From NCBI RefSeq assembly GCF_029543105.1, contig NZ_JARQXB010000013.1, positions 1 to 64,000 on the forward strand: a DNA stretch of 64,000 bases, read 5' to 3'. Each line of letters opens with the position of its first letter. The first letter of the stretch is position 1. Made by a program: the position numbers and the translations under genes. This document shows, in pieces, positions 16,409 to 25,357 of this stretch. The stretch is from Stenotrophomonas sp. HITSZ_GD. Lineage in GTDB: Bacteria > Pseudomonadota > Gammaproteobacteria > Xanthomonadales > Xanthomonadaceae. Under the pieces are notes generated by a model. It worked only from the letters and a program-made list of their open reading frames with translations. It ran no database searches and was not told the origin of the DNA.

Positions 16409-18889
16409 TCATTCCTCGCGCAGGGCCAGCGCCGGGGGCACGCGCAATACCCGGCGCGTACCCCACCAGCCGGCCAGCATGCTGAGCGCGGTGCCGATCA
16501 GCCCGCCCAGCCACAGCGCCGGCCACGGCGCCGGCAGCGAGAGTTCGAACACCTGCCGCGCCACCAGCGTGCCGATCGCCGCGGCTGCGCCGACCGCCAG
16601 GATCGACGCGCTCAGGCCGAGCGCGCCGAACTCCACCAGCACCGCGCCCCGCAGTTGGGCGCGCCGCGCGCCCAGCGTGCGCAGCACGGCGCTGTCGTAG
16701 CGGCGCTCGCCGGCGGTGGACTGCAGTGCCGCCAGCAGCACCAGCAGGCCGGCCATCAGGCTGAAGCCCATCACCAACTGCACTGCTTGGCCCACCCGCG
16801 CCATCACTTCGCGCACCCGCGAGAGGATCGCGTCGATGTCCAGCAGCGAGAGGTTGGGGAGATCCCGCGTCATCGCGCCCAGTTCGCTGGCGCGCGCATG
16901 CGGCAGGTGGAAGCTGGAGATCAGGTTGTACGGCGCATCGCCCACCGCGCCCTCGTTGAGCAGCAGGAAGAAGTTCACCCGGAACGAATCCCACTCGGCC
17001 TTGCGCAGGCTGGTGACGGTGAAGCTGCGTTGCTGCTCGCCCATCAGCAGGGTGAGGCGGTCGCCGAGCTTGACGCCATAGCGTTGTGCCCAGCCTTCCT
17101 CCACCGAGGCTTCCGCGGCGCGGCTGCCGGGTGCCCAGAAGCGGCCGGCGACGAGCGTGTTGGCTGGCGGGAAGGTGTGCCGCCAGGAAAAGTTCACCGG
17201 GCGATTGCCGTCGTCGTTGTCGTCCGCTTCGCGGTCCAGGCGCTGCGGGGCACGGTCGTTGATCGACACCAGCCGGCCGGTACCGAACGGTTCCACCTCC
17301 GGCGCGGCGACGCCCAGCGCTTTCAGCTTGGAGAGCACCGCGCCGGCCTGGTCGGGCTGGATGTTCATCAGGAAGTAGTTGGGCGTGTCGGCCGGCAGGC
17401 GCGCCTGCCACTGGTTGAGCAGGCCCGGGCCGACGACCGCCAGCAACAGCAGCGCGCACAGCGACAACGACAGGCCCACCAGTTGCAACACGCTCAGCGC
17501 GCGGCGCCGCGCCAGCGACGCCAGCCCCAGCCGCCATGCCCCGTGCAGGCGATGCTGCAGCCGGCGCAAGAGCCACAGCAGCCCGAGCCCCGCCAGCCCG
17601 GCCAGGGTGGCCAGCGCGGCCAGGCCGCCGAGCACCCAGCCCGCGAGGCGGGCATCGCCGGTGGCCTGCACCGTGAGCGCGAGCGTGGCGACCAGCGCGG
17701 CGGCGTACGCCAGCACCGAAACCGGTGGCGTCGCGGCGAAGCTGCGGTTGAGCACGCGCATCGGCGGGATGCCGCGCAGGCGCAGCAACGGCGGCAAGGC
17801 GAAACCGAGCAGAAGCAGCAGGCCGATGCCGGCGCCGGCCAGCGCGGGCATGGCCTGCGGCAAGGGCAGGCGGTCGGGCACCAGGCTGCCCAGCAGTTCG
17901 ACCAGCCCCGCCTGCACCGCCATGCCCAGCGCCACGCCGATCACGCATGCCGGCACGGCGGTGAACAGCAACTGCAATGCGAAAGTGGCCAGGATGTCGT
18001 TCTGCCGCGCGCCCAGGCAGCGCAACACGGCGACCTGGTCGATGCGCCGCACCGCGAAGCGGTTGGCCGCCAGCGCGGTGGCCACGCCGGAAAGCAGCAC
18101 GGCCAGCAGCGCCGACAGCGAGAGGAAGCGGCCGGCACGATCGAACGCGCTGCGCAACCCGCGCTGGGTGTCCTCGATGCCGAGCAGGCGCCAGTCGCCG
18201 GCGCGCGGCTTGAGCCATTCGCGGAAGCGCGCGATCTCGTCCGCCTCGCCGGCGAACATCAGCCGGTACGAGGCCCGGCTGCCGGGGCCGAGCAGGCCGG
18301 CGCCATCGACATCGGCGCGGTTGACCATCAGTGGCGGCGCCAGCTGCAGCAACTCGCCCGACGCATCGGGCTCGGCCGCCAGCACCGCGGCGATGCGCAC
18401 ATGGCCGGCACCGAATTCGAGATCGTCGCCCACGCGCAGGCCGAGGGCGTCGAGCAGGCGCGCATCGGCATAGGCCTGGCCGGGCGGCGGCGGTTCGGCC
18501 ACGTGGGCGGTGTTGCCCGGCGTGTCGCCGCTGATCTCCAGCGTGCCGCGCAGCGGATAGCCCGCCTCGACCGCGCTGATCCCGGCCATCTGGCTGGCCT
18601 CGCCATGGAACAGCACGCTCGGGAAGCTGACCATGCGCGTATGCCGCAGCCCGCGCCGCGCGGCTTCTTCATCGAAGCTGCGCGGGATGTCCTGGCGGCC
18701 GCTCAGCCCCAGGTCCCCGCCGAGCACTTCGGCCGCGCTGCTGGTCAGCGCCAGCGTGACCCGGTTGACCAGCGTGCCGACGGCGGTCATCACCGCCACG
18801 CCGAGCACGAGCGCGGCGAACACGGTCAGCAGGTCACCGGCGAGGAATTCGCGCCGCGTCGCGCGCGCGGCCTGTCGCCAGGGACTCAT
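16409..18889 (-). CDS. ABC transporter permease, YbbP/FtsX family
   Basis: Inner-membrane protein of 826 residues built as two FtsX-like permease repeats: a first helix at about residues 20-45, a large periplasmic domain, then clustered transmembrane helices near 260-480 and 690-815. It pairs with the ATPase encoded just upstream; their genes overlap by 4 nt (ATGA), so the subunits are translationally coupled. In E. coli the same trio (tesA, ybbA, ybbP) is conserved. The exported substrate is not established; a lipid or lipoprotein-related role is inferred from the thioesterase neighbour. The longer open frame upstream of 18889 is a shadow of the ATPase gene. Confidence 0.92.
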   Translation of the reverse strand: MSPWRQAARATRREFLAGDLLTVFAALVLGVAVMTAVGTLVNRVTLALTSSAAEVLGGDLGLSGRQDIPRSFDEEAARRGLRHTRMVSFPSVLFHGEASQMAGISAVEAGYPLRGTLEISGDTPGNTAHVAEPPPPGQAYADARLLDALGLRVGDDLEFGAGHVRIAAVLAAEPDASGELLQLAPPLMVNRADVDGAGLLGPGSRASYRLMFAGEADEIARFREWLKPRAGDWRLLGIEDTQRGLRSAFDRAGRFLSLSALLAVLLSGVATALAANRFAVRRIDQVAVLRCLGARQNDILATFALQLLFTAVPACVIGVALGMAVQAGLVELLGSLVPDRLPLPQAMPALAGAGIGLLLLLGFALPPLLRLRGIPPMRVLNRSFAATPPVSVLAYAAALVATLALTVQATGDARLAGWVLGGLAALATLAGLAGLGLLWLLRRLQHRLHGAWRLGLASLARRRALSVLQLVGLSLSLCALLLLAVVGPGLLNQWQARLPADTPNYFLMNIQPDQAGAVLSKLKALGVAAPEVEPFGTGRLVSINDRAPQRLDREADDNDDGNRPVNFSWRHTFPPANTLVAGRFWAPGSRAAEASVEEGWAQRYGVKLGDRLTLLMGEQQRSFTVTSLRKAEWDSFRVNFFLLLNEGAVGDAPYNLISSFHLPHARASELGAMTRDLPNLSLLDIDAILSRVREVMARVGQAVQLVMGFSLMAGLLVLLAALQSTAGERRYDSAVLRTLGARRAQLRGAVLVEFGALGLSASILAVGAAAAIGTLVARQVFELSLPAPWPALWLGGLIGTALSMLAGWWGTRRVLRVPPALALREE

Positions 18890-19560
18890 GCGGCCACGCT
18901 GTCCTGGCGCTGCAGGCGCCCTTCGTCGATGCGGTAGACGTGCTGGCAGCGCTGCGCCAGGTGCATGTCGTGCGTCACCAGCACCAGCGTGGTGCCGCTG
19001 CCGGCGTTGAGTGCGAAGAGCAGGTCGCTGATCTGCCGGCCGGTGGCGTGGTCCAGGCTGCCGGTGGGCTCGTCGGCGAACAGGATGCGCGGCCGGGCCA
19101 CGAACGCGCGTGCCAGCGCCACGCGCTGCTGCTCGCCGCCGGAGAGCTGGCGCGGGTAGTGGCGCGCGCGGGCGGACAGGCCGACCGCCTGCAGCACTTC
19201 GCGCACGCGCGCGGGATCCTCGCGGCCGGCCAGTTCCAGCGGCAGCGCGACGTTTTCCTCGGCGGTGAGCGAAGGCAGCAGGTGGAAGCTCTGGAACACG
19301 AAGCCGACCTCGCGCGCGCGCAGCGCCGCGCGCGCCTCCTCGTCCAACGCGTCCAGCGCCTGGCCTGCCAGCACGATCGAGCCGCGGCTGGGCAGGTCCA
19401 ACCCGGCGAGCAGGCCGAGCAGGGTGGTCTTGCCGGAACCGGACGCGCCGACGATCGCCACGCTGTCGCCGGCGGCCACGCTCAGCGCGACGTCGTCGAG
19501 GATGTGCAGCGTGCCTTCGGGGCCGCTGACGGATTTGCCCACGCCGCGCGCGTCGATCAC
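18886..19560 (-). CDS. ABC transporter ATP-binding protein, YbbA/LolD type
   Basis: Nucleotide-binding subunit of about 224 residues. Walker A GASGSGKTT, Q-loop FQSFHLLPSL, signature LSGGEQQRVALARA, Walker B ILFADEPTGSLD and the H-switch THD are all intact, with the length of the MacB/LolD/YbbA group. The start is uncertain. No ATG exists in the correct region; GTG at 19560 is used here, but the conserved-looking frame continues upstream through a CTG to about 19593. There, GGAG on the minus strand precedes an ATC codon at Shine-Dalgarno distance. Divergent from tesA. Confidence 0.9.
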   Translation of the reverse strand: MIDARGVGKSVSGPEGTLHILDDVALSVAAGDSVAIVGASGSGKTTLLGLLAGLDLPSRGSIVLAGQALDALDEEARAALRAREVGFVFQSFHLLPSLTAEENVALPLELAGREDPARVREVLQAVGLSARARHYPRQLSGGEQQRVALARAFVARPRILFADEPTGSLDHATGRQISDLLFALNAGSGTTLVLVTHDMHLAQRCQHVYRIDEGRLQRQDSVAA

Positions 19561-19603
19561 GGTAGGCTGGGAGGCAGTCAGACTGTCGATGAGGAATTCT
19601 CCG

Positions 19604-20251
19604 ATGCGTGGAAACCCGGTGTTGCGCGGATGGGGCTGGGGCTGGCTGCTCGCATGCTGGCTGCTCCTGCCGGGGCTTGCGTATGCCAAAGGTACGGCCG
19701 GCCCGATCCTGGTGGTCGGCGACAGCCTGAGCGCGGCCCACAACATCCCGGTGCAGTCGGGCTGGGTGAGCCTGCTCGAGCAGCGCCTCAAGCAACAGAT
19801 GAAGGCGCCTCCCGCCGTGATCAATGCCAGCATCAGCGGCGAGACCACCTCCGGCGCGCTGACCCGCCTGCCGGGCCTGCTGCAGAAGCATCGCCCGGGC
19901 GTGCTGGTGATCGAGCTGGGTGGCAACGATGCGCTGCGCGGGCTCACCCCGGCCCAGCTGCAGGCCAACCTGGAGAAGATGATCGTGCTCGGCCAGGGCG
20001 CCGGCGCGAAGGTGCTGCTGCTGGGCATCGACGTGCCGCCCAACTACGGGCCCGCCTACCGCCAACGCCTGAAGCAGGTCTATGCCGACCTGGCCAAGCG
20101 CCACGGCGTGGGCCTGGTCCCGTTCCTGCTGGAAGGCGTCGCGCTGGACCCGAAACTGATGCAGGCCGATGGCTTGCATCCCACCGCCGCCGGCCAGCCG
20201 AAGGTGTTGGAGAACGTCTGGCCGGCCCTGAAGCCCTTGCTAAGCAATTGA
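19604..20251 (+). CDS. tesA: Acyl-CoA thioesterase I / arylesterase (SGNH hydrolase)
   Basis: Periplasmic esterase/lysophospholipase/thioesterase of 215 residues. A signal peptide ends at about residue 28 (LAYA-KG). SGNH block I is VVGDSLSAAHN (catalytic S41), the ELGGND block follows, and the catalytic D-x2-H is in DGLHPTAAG. GAGGA at about 19590 lies 9 nt before the ATG at 19604, favouring it over an in-frame ATG at 19589. Divergently arranged with its conserved ABC exporter partners. Confidence 0.93.
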   Translation: MRGNPVLRGWGWGWLLACWLLLPGLAYAKGTAGPILVVGDSLSAAHNIPVQSGWVSLLEQRLKQQMKAPPAVINASISGETTSGALTRLPGLLQKHRPGVLVIELGGNDALRGLTPAQLQANLEKMIVLGQGAGAKVLLLGIDVPPNYGPAYRQRLKQVYADLAKRHGVGLVPFLLEGVALDPKLMQADGLHPTAAGQPKVLENVWPALKPLLSN

Positions 20252-20343
20252 TCTGAAAGGGTGAAAAGTTCCGGATTTGCCTTCACGCCGCATCCACCCT
20301 CGATCGGGCATGTTTCACAAAGCTGAAGACCCGAGGAACCTCC

Positions 20344-21057
20344 ATGCGTCAGACCAAGGAAACGTCCGGCCTCGTGCTGGTCGTCGAAGACAACCGCAAT
20401 ATCTCCGAGATGATTGGCGAATACCTGGAAGGCCGTGGCTTCGAGGTCGACTACGCCTGCGACGGCCTGGATGGTTATCGCCTGGCCGCCGAGAACAGCT
20501 ATGACGTCGTGGTGCTCGACCTGATGCTGCCGCGCCTGGATGGCATCGAAGTGTGTCGCCGCCTGCGCAACGACGCGCGCAAGTCCACGCCGGTGCTGAT
20601 GCTCACCGCGCGCGACACGCTCGACGACAAGCTCACCGGCCTGGGTTTCGGCGCCGACGACTACCTCACCAAGCCTTTCGCGATCCAGGAACTGGAAGCG
20701 CGCCTGCGTGCGCTGATCCGCCGCGAGCGCCGCCAGGTCGGCTCGGAAGTGCTCAAGGTCGCCGACCTGGTGCTCGATCCGGTCAGCATGCGCGCCACCC
20801 GCGCCGGCACCGAGCTGCAGCTCTCGCCGATCGGCCTGCGCCTGCTGACCATCCTGATGCGCGAATCGCCGCGCGTGGTCACCCGCCAGGAAATCGAGCG
20901 CGAGATCTGGGGCAACGGCCTGCCGGACTCGGACACCCTGCGCAGCCATCTGTACAACCTGCGCAAGATCATCGACAAGCCGTTCGACCGTCCGCTGCTG
21001 CACACCGTGCAGAGCGCCGGTTACCGCATCGCCGATATCGCCCAGCCGATGGGCTGA
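20344..21057 (+). CDS. OmpR-family response regulator
   Basis: Protein of 237 residues: receiver domain at about 10-125 with acidic pocket VVEDN, phospho-acceptor D59 in VLDLMLP and K110 in DDYLTKPF, then a winged-helix effector at about 140-232. It should be phosphorylated by the histidine kinase encoded 181 nt downstream. AGGAACCTCC precedes the ATG. The inducing signal and target promoters cannot be read from the sequence. Confidence 0.92.
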   Translation: MRQTKETSGLVLVVEDNRNISEMIGEYLEGRGFEVDYACDGLDGYRLAAENSYDVVVLDLMLPRLDGIEVCRRLRNDARKSTPVLMLTARDTLDDKLTGLGFGADDYLTKPFAIQELEARLRALIRRERRQVGSEVLKVADLVLDPVSMRATRAGTELQLSPIGLRLLTILMRESPRVVTRQEIEREIWGNGLPDSDTLRSHLYNLRKIIDKPFDRPLLHTVQSAGYRIADIAQPMG

Positions 21058-21238
21058 TGCCATACCCGTCGCCGGCCGCCGCGAGGTGGCCGGCGACAGC
21101 GCATCCGGCGCACCCGCGCCGGATGCGCGAGTTCTTTCCACCGAGGGTCGCCGCATGCGTGTTTCCCGCATGCACGCGCGGCTGACAACGGGATCACGCG
21201 TGCGGTAGCCATATCCGCCGCGCACCCAGGAAGCCGCA

Positions 21239-22510
21239 ATGCCGCACGGCCTACCGCGAAAAATCCGGCTCGCTTTCATCTTGCAGACCGTACTCGCCAG
21301 CCTCGCCATCGTGATGGGCGGCTACCTGGTCTCGCTGGTGATCAAGCACGGGCTGGTGCGCTCGGTGCTGCAGGATGAAGCCGGACACTACTGGCAGCTG
21401 TACGAGGCCTCGGCCGCGCAGCCACCGCCCAACACCGCCAACATCCGCGGCTACCTGGTGCCCGCGGGACGTTCGAGCCTGTCGCTGCCGCAGAACCTGC
21501 GCCCGCTGGCGCCGGGCTACCACGAGTTGGCCGAGGACAACGAGCTCGTGCTGGTGGACCAGCGCGAAGGCGGCCGCCTGTACCTGGTGTTCATGCGCTC
21601 GCAGGCCGAGCGCATGGCGTTCTGGTTCGGCATCGTGCCGGTGTTGCTGGTGCTGCTGGCGATCTACGCGGTCTCCTGGCTCACCTACCGATCCTCCAAG
21701 CGGCTGGTGTCGCCGATCAACTGGCTGGCCCGGCGCGTGGCGCGCTGGGATCCGCGCAACCCGGACGTCGAGGAGCTGGCGCCGGCGCGCCTGCCGCCGG
21801 ACCTGCAAGGCGAAACCCGCCAGCTGGCCTCCGCGTTGCACTCGTTGGGCGTGCGCGTGCGCGACCATGTCGCCCGCGAACGCAATTTCACCCGCGATGC
21901 CAGCCATGAGTTGCGCACGCCGTTGACGGTGATCCGCGTGGCCAGCGACATGGCCTCCGCCGATCCGGACCTGCCGCCCCGGCTGGAACGCAGCTTGCGG
22001 CGCATCCAGCGCGCCGGGCGCGACATGGAAGCGGTGATCGATGCGTTTCTGATCCTCGCCCGCGAGGCGGAGATCGAGCCGCAGAGCGAAGCGTTCGATG
22101 CCTTCGAACTGGTGGAGGAAGAGGTGCAGAGCGCGCGCGAGTTGGTGGGCGCGCGGCCGGTGGCGCTGCACATCACCCGCACCGCCGACCTGCAGTTGTA
22201 CGCCCCGCCGCGCGTGCTGCGCGTGGTGCTCAGCAACCTGCTGCGCAACGCCTGCGCCTATACCGACCAGGGCAGCGTGGAGGTGGAGATCGGCGGCGAC
22301 CGCATTACCGTGCGCGACACCGGCATCGGCATGAGTGCCGAGGCGGCCGCGCGCGCGTTCGAGCCTTTCTACCGCGCCGACCCGACCCGCCCGCAGGGCA
22401 CCGGCCTGGGCCTGTCGATCGTGCGCCGGCTGTGCGACCGCTTCGGCTGGCGCACTGAACTGGTCACCGAGCCCGGAGTGGGGACCACAGTCTCGGTGAT
22501 CTTCATCTGA
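21239..22510 (+). CDS. Sensor histidine kinase
   Basis: Protein of 423 residues. Transmembrane helices lie at about 11-36 and 128-150 and flank a short periplasmic sensor of about 90 residues; a HAMP-like linker follows. The dimerisation/phosphotransfer box is RDASHELRTPLTVI with H223. The catalytic domain shows the N-box (LSNLLRNACAY), DTGIGMS, FEPFYRAD and GTGLGLSIVRRL. The small sensor domain resembles that of PhoQ/ColS-type kinases only in size. Cognate partner of the regulator upstream. Confidence 0.92.
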   Translation: MPHGLPRKIRLAFILQTVLASLAIVMGGYLVSLVIKHGLVRSVLQDEAGHYWQLYEASAAQPPPNTANIRGYLVPAGRSSLSLPQNLRPLAPGYHELAEDNELVLVDQREGGRLYLVFMRSQAERMAFWFGIVPVLLVLLAIYAVSWLTYRSSKRLVSPINWLARRVARWDPRNPDVEELAPARLPPDLQGETRQLASALHSLGVRVRDHVARERNFTRDASHELRTPLTVIRVASDMASADPDLPPRLERSLRRIQRAGRDMEAVIDAFLILAREAEIEPQSEAFDAFELVEEEVQSARELVGARPVALHITRTADLQLYAPPRVLRVVLSNLLRNACAYTDQGSVEVEIGGDRITVRDTGIGMSAEAAARAFEPFYRADPTRPQGTGLGLSIVRRLCDRFGWRTELVTEPGVGTTVSVIFI

Positions 22511-22513
22511 CCT

Positions 22514-22538
22514 CGGCGGCGCGGTGCGCGCGCCGCCG
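22514..22538. terminator. Hairpin between sensor kinase and SGNH hydrolase genes
   Basis: Stem CGGCGGCGCG/CGCGCCGCCG with a 5-nt loop, located between convergent stop codons. Confidence 0.65.
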
Positions 22539-22544
22539 CGGGGT

Positions 22545-23243
22545 TCAGCGGGCCAGTTCCGGCGCGACCACCTCGCGCCAGATGGCATAGCCGGCCGGCT
22601 TCATGTGCAGCATGTCCTCGCGGAACAGCTCTGGGCGCGGCTGGCCATCGGCCCCGAGCATCGGCGTGTAGATGTCCAGGAAGTCCACGTCCTTCAAGCG
22701 CTGGCTGGCCTGGCGGATCAAGCGGTTGGCCTCGGCGATCTGCGGCATCAGCTGCGCGCGCGACGGGCTGGGCTTGATCGAGATGTAGGCGATGCGGGTC
22801 TTGGGCAGGTCGCGGCGCACGCGGGCGACGAAGGCGAGGAAGTCGTCGCGCACCTGCTGCGGCGTGCGCCCGGCGTTGAGGTCGTTGTCGCCGGCGTAGA
22901 ACACCACCAGGCGCGGCGCGTAGGGAATGACGATGCGGTCGGCATACCAAGTGCTGTCGCGCACCTCCGAACCGCCGAAGCCGCGGTTGATCACCGGCTG
23001 GCCGGGGAAGTCTGTGGCCAGCGAATCCCAGAAACGGATCGACGAGCTGCCCACGAACAGCACCGCGCCCTTCGGCGGCGGCTGCTGCGCGTCCAGCGCC
23101 TGGAAGCGGGCGATGTCGCCTTCCCAGTCCGGGTTGGAGACCTGCTCGGGAATGCGCGGGGCGGGCGCGGGGGCGCGGGCCTGGACCAGCGGGGCGGCCA
23201 GAAGGAGCAACAGCGCACAGGTGCGCAGCAAGCGTGCGGTCAC
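22545..23243 (-). CDS. Secreted GDSL/SGNH-family lipase-like hydrolase
   Basis: Protein of 232 residues with a signal peptide (about 1-23, ending VQARA). The active-site block is FVGSSSIRFW, the oxyanion segment is FYAGDNDL, and the catalytic pair is in DMLHMKPAGY. This GSSSI subgroup resembles secreted platelet-activating-factor-acetylhydrolase-like esterases; the natural substrate is unknown. The start is GTG at 23243, supported by GAGGA six nucleotides upstream. The longer frame to 23384 lacks a signal peptide at its start and was rejected. Confidence 0.87.
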   Translation of the reverse strand: MTARLLRTCALLLLLAAPLVQARAPAPAPRIPEQVSNPDWEGDIARFQALDAQQPPPKGAVLFVGSSSIRFWDSLATDFPGQPVINRGFGGSEVRDSTWYADRIVIPYAPRLVVFYAGDNDLNAGRTPQQVRDDFLAFVARVRRDLPKTRIAYISIKPSPSRAQLMPQIAEANRLIRQASQRLKDVDFLDIYTPMLGADGQPRPELFREDMLHMKPAGYAIWREVVAPELAR

Positions 23244-23431
23244 GGAATGTCCTCGAATTTCAGTGAGCCGACACCTTAACCCGATGGGCCGTGACGGCCC
23301 AGCCGACGTTTTTCCCACCAGCCGGCCCCGGCGCTTATGGCAAAATCCATACTTTCCCTTGTTCCTTCTGGCTTCCATGGGCATTTGCCTGGTGTATCCC
23401 CGGTCGCGCCGCGTGCGCGGGCAGCGCTGAG

Positions 23432-23812
23432 ATGGCAGACACCTCCGGGCATCTGCCGCGCGGGCCGGCGCGCATCTTCAAGGCCGCGGTGTGGTCCATG
23501 CAGGGCCTGCGCGCGGCGTGGCTGCACGAGTCCTCGTTCCGGCTGGAGGTCTACCTGTCGGTGGTGCTGGTGCCGCTGGCGCTGTGGCTCGGGCAGGGCG
23601 CCATCGAGCGCGCGCTGATGATCGGCTCGCTGCTGCTGGTGCTGGCGATGGAACTGGCCAACTCGGCGATCGAGGCGGTGATCGAGCGCTACGGCGCCGA
23701 GCACCACGAGCTGGCTGGGCGCGCCAAGGACATGGGCTCGGCGGCGGTGTTCGTGCTGATGCTCAACGTGCTGGTGTGCTGGGGCCTGATCCTCGGCCCG
23801 CGCCTGTTCTGA
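23432..23812 (+). CDS. dgkA: Diacylglycerol kinase
   Basis: Trimeric inner-membrane kinase that recycles diacylglycerol to phosphatidic acid. The 126 residues, three transmembrane helices and the signature ELANSAIEAVIER, followed by a conserved GRAKDMGSAAVF, are diagnostic. The ATG at 23432 gives the family-standard length. Downstream, a TerC-family gene starts after 27 nt, probably in the same transcript. Confidence 0.93.
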   Translation: MADTSGHLPRGPARIFKAAVWSMQGLRAAWLHESSFRLEVYLSVVLVPLALWLGQGAIERALMIGSLLLVLAMELANSAIEAVIERYGAEHHELAGRAKDMGSAAVFVLMLNVLVCWGLILGPRLF

Positions 23813-23839
23813 TTCCCTTCCGTTTCCCCAGGGCTTCCC

Positions 23840-24589
23840 ATGTCGTTTGAATTCCTTGCCGATCCCAATACCTGGATCACCCTCTTCACGCTGAGCGCGC
23901 TGGAGATCGTGCTGGGCATCGACAACCTGGTGTTCATCTCCATCGCGGTGAGCAAGCTGCCCGAAGCGCAGCGGCCGGCCGCGCGCCGCTTCGGCATCGC
24001 GGTGGCCTGCCTGACCCGCATCGCGCTGCTGGTGTCGCTGGCGTTCCTGGCGCGCATGCAGAGCGAGCTGTTCGTGGTGGGCGGCATGGGCATCTCGGTG
24101 CGCGACCTGGTGCTGATCCTCGGCGGCGTGTTCCTGCTGGTGAAGGGCGTGATGGAAATCCGCGAGCTGATCTCCGGCGGCGAGGACCACGATCCCACCA
24201 CCCACAAGGCGTCGGGCGTGTTCTGGATGGTGATCGCCCAGATCGCGGTGATCGACATCGTGTTCTCGCTGGATTCGGTGATCACCGCCGTCGGCATGGC
24301 CCAGCACATCCCGGTGATGATCGCCGCGATCCTGGTGGCCGTGGCGCTGATGCTGCTGGCCGCCAACCCGCTGGGCCGTTTCATCGACGCCAACCCGACG
24401 GTGAAGATGCTGGCGCTGGCCTTCATCCTGATGATCGGCGTGGTGCTGGTCCTGGACGGCCTGGACGTGCACGTGCCCAAGCCCTACATCTACGCCGCGA
24501 TGGGTTTCTCGGTGCTGGTGGAGTGGCTGAACCTGCTGATGCGCCGCCGCGCCGCCGCCCACGAGGTGCCCGGCGCCGGCAAGTGGTGA
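23840..24589 (+). CDS. TerC-family integral membrane protein
   Basis: Protein of 249 residues with seven predicted transmembrane segments. The two TerC acidic motifs are present: EIVLGIDNLVF near residue 22 and DIVFSLDSVITAVG near residue 140. Members such as Alx, MeeF and YceF export Mn2+ or support co-translocational metalation; some confer tellurite resistance. Metal export is the likeliest role here but is a family inference. Confidence 0.9.
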   Translation: MSFEFLADPNTWITLFTLSALEIVLGIDNLVFISIAVSKLPEAQRPAARRFGIAVACLTRIALLVSLAFLARMQSELFVVGGMGISVRDLVLILGGVFLLVKGVMEIRELISGGEDHDPTTHKASGVFWMVIAQIAVIDIVFSLDSVITAVGMAQHIPVMIAAILVAVALMLLAANPLGRFIDANPTVKMLALAFILMIGVVLVLDGLDVHVPKPYIYAAMGFSVLVEWLNLLMRRRAAAHEVPGAGKW

Positions 24590-24595
24590 GCGCCG

Positions 24596-24622
24596 GTCCG
24601 GCACGGCCACCCCGTGCCGGAC
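24596..24622 (+). terminator. Hairpin after the TerC gene
   Basis: 11-bp perfect stem GTCCGGCACGG/CCGTGCCGGAC with loop CCACC, immediately 3' of the TerC stop codon. It lacks a U-tract. Confidence 0.6.
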
Positions 24623-24687
24623 GGTGAATGCGCTTTAACCCCGGCCGTGGCAAGCTGGCCTCCCACCTATCCGGCCGGAGTCGTGCC

Positions 24688-25347
24688 ATGTCGCTGTTGC
24701 GTTCCCTGTTGCTGATCGTACTTGCCGCGACGTTGTCCGGCTGTGGCTACAACGCCATCCAGCAGAAGGACGAGCAGGTCAAGGCGGGCTGGTCGGAGGT
24801 GCTGAACCAGTACCAGCGCCGTGCCGACCTCATCCCCAACCTGGTCAATACGGTGAAGGGGTACGCGCAGCAGGAAGAGCGCGTGCTGACCGAGGTGACC
24901 AACGCGCGCTCGCGCGTGGGCCAGATCCAGGTCAACGCCGACGACCCGAATTCGCTCAAGCAGTTCCAGCAGGCGCAGGGCGAGCTGGGCAGCGCGCTGA
25001 GCCGCCTGATGGTGGTGAGCGAGGCGTACCCGCAGCTGCAGTCCAACCAGAATTTCCGCGACCTGCAGGCGCAGTTGGAAGGCACCGAGAACCGCATCAC
25101 CGTGGCGCGCGGCCGCTACATCCAGATGGTGCAGGACTACAACACCTTCATCCGTTCGTTCCCGCAGGTGATCACCGCCAAGATCTTCGGCTACAAGCAA
25201 AAGCCGAACTTCACGGTGGAGAACGAAGCGCAGATCGCGCGCCCGCCGTCGGTGGATTTCGGCACCGCGCCGGCGAACACGCCCGCGCAGCCGCAGCCGC
25301 AGCCGCAGCCGCAGCAGAACCCGCCGCCGCCGCAGCCGGGCCAGTGA
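24688..25347 (+). CDS. LemA-family lipoprotein
   Basis: Protein of 219 residues with a lipoprotein signal (LSGCG, C19) followed by the helical LemA domain (about 25-185). The domain contains the characteristic YQRRADLIPNLVNTVKGYA and YPQLQSNQNF segments. It ends in a proline/glutamine-rich low-complexity tail. LemA proteins are often encoded beside TPM-domain proteins, exactly as here, in an envelope complex of unclear role. The ATG at 24688 sets the lipobox at the correct distance. Confidence 0.9.
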   Translation: MSLLRSLLLIVLAATLSGCGYNAIQQKDEQVKAGWSEVLNQYQRRADLIPNLVNTVKGYAQQEERVLTEVTNARSRVGQIQVNADDPNSLKQFQQAQGELGSALSRLMVVSEAYPQLQSNQNFRDLQAQLEGTENRITVARGRYIQMVQDYNTFIRSFPQVITAKIFGYKQKPNFTVENEAQIARPPSVDFGTAPANTPAQPQPQPQPQQNPPPPQPGQ

Positions 25348-25357
25348 GCCGACGCCG

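Noticed and set aside
16409-20179. Open frame of 1256 codons that would fuse the permease to upstream sequence
   Set aside because: Above 18889 the frame is a shadow of the ABC ATPase gene; the permease has its own ATG overlapping the ATPase stop.
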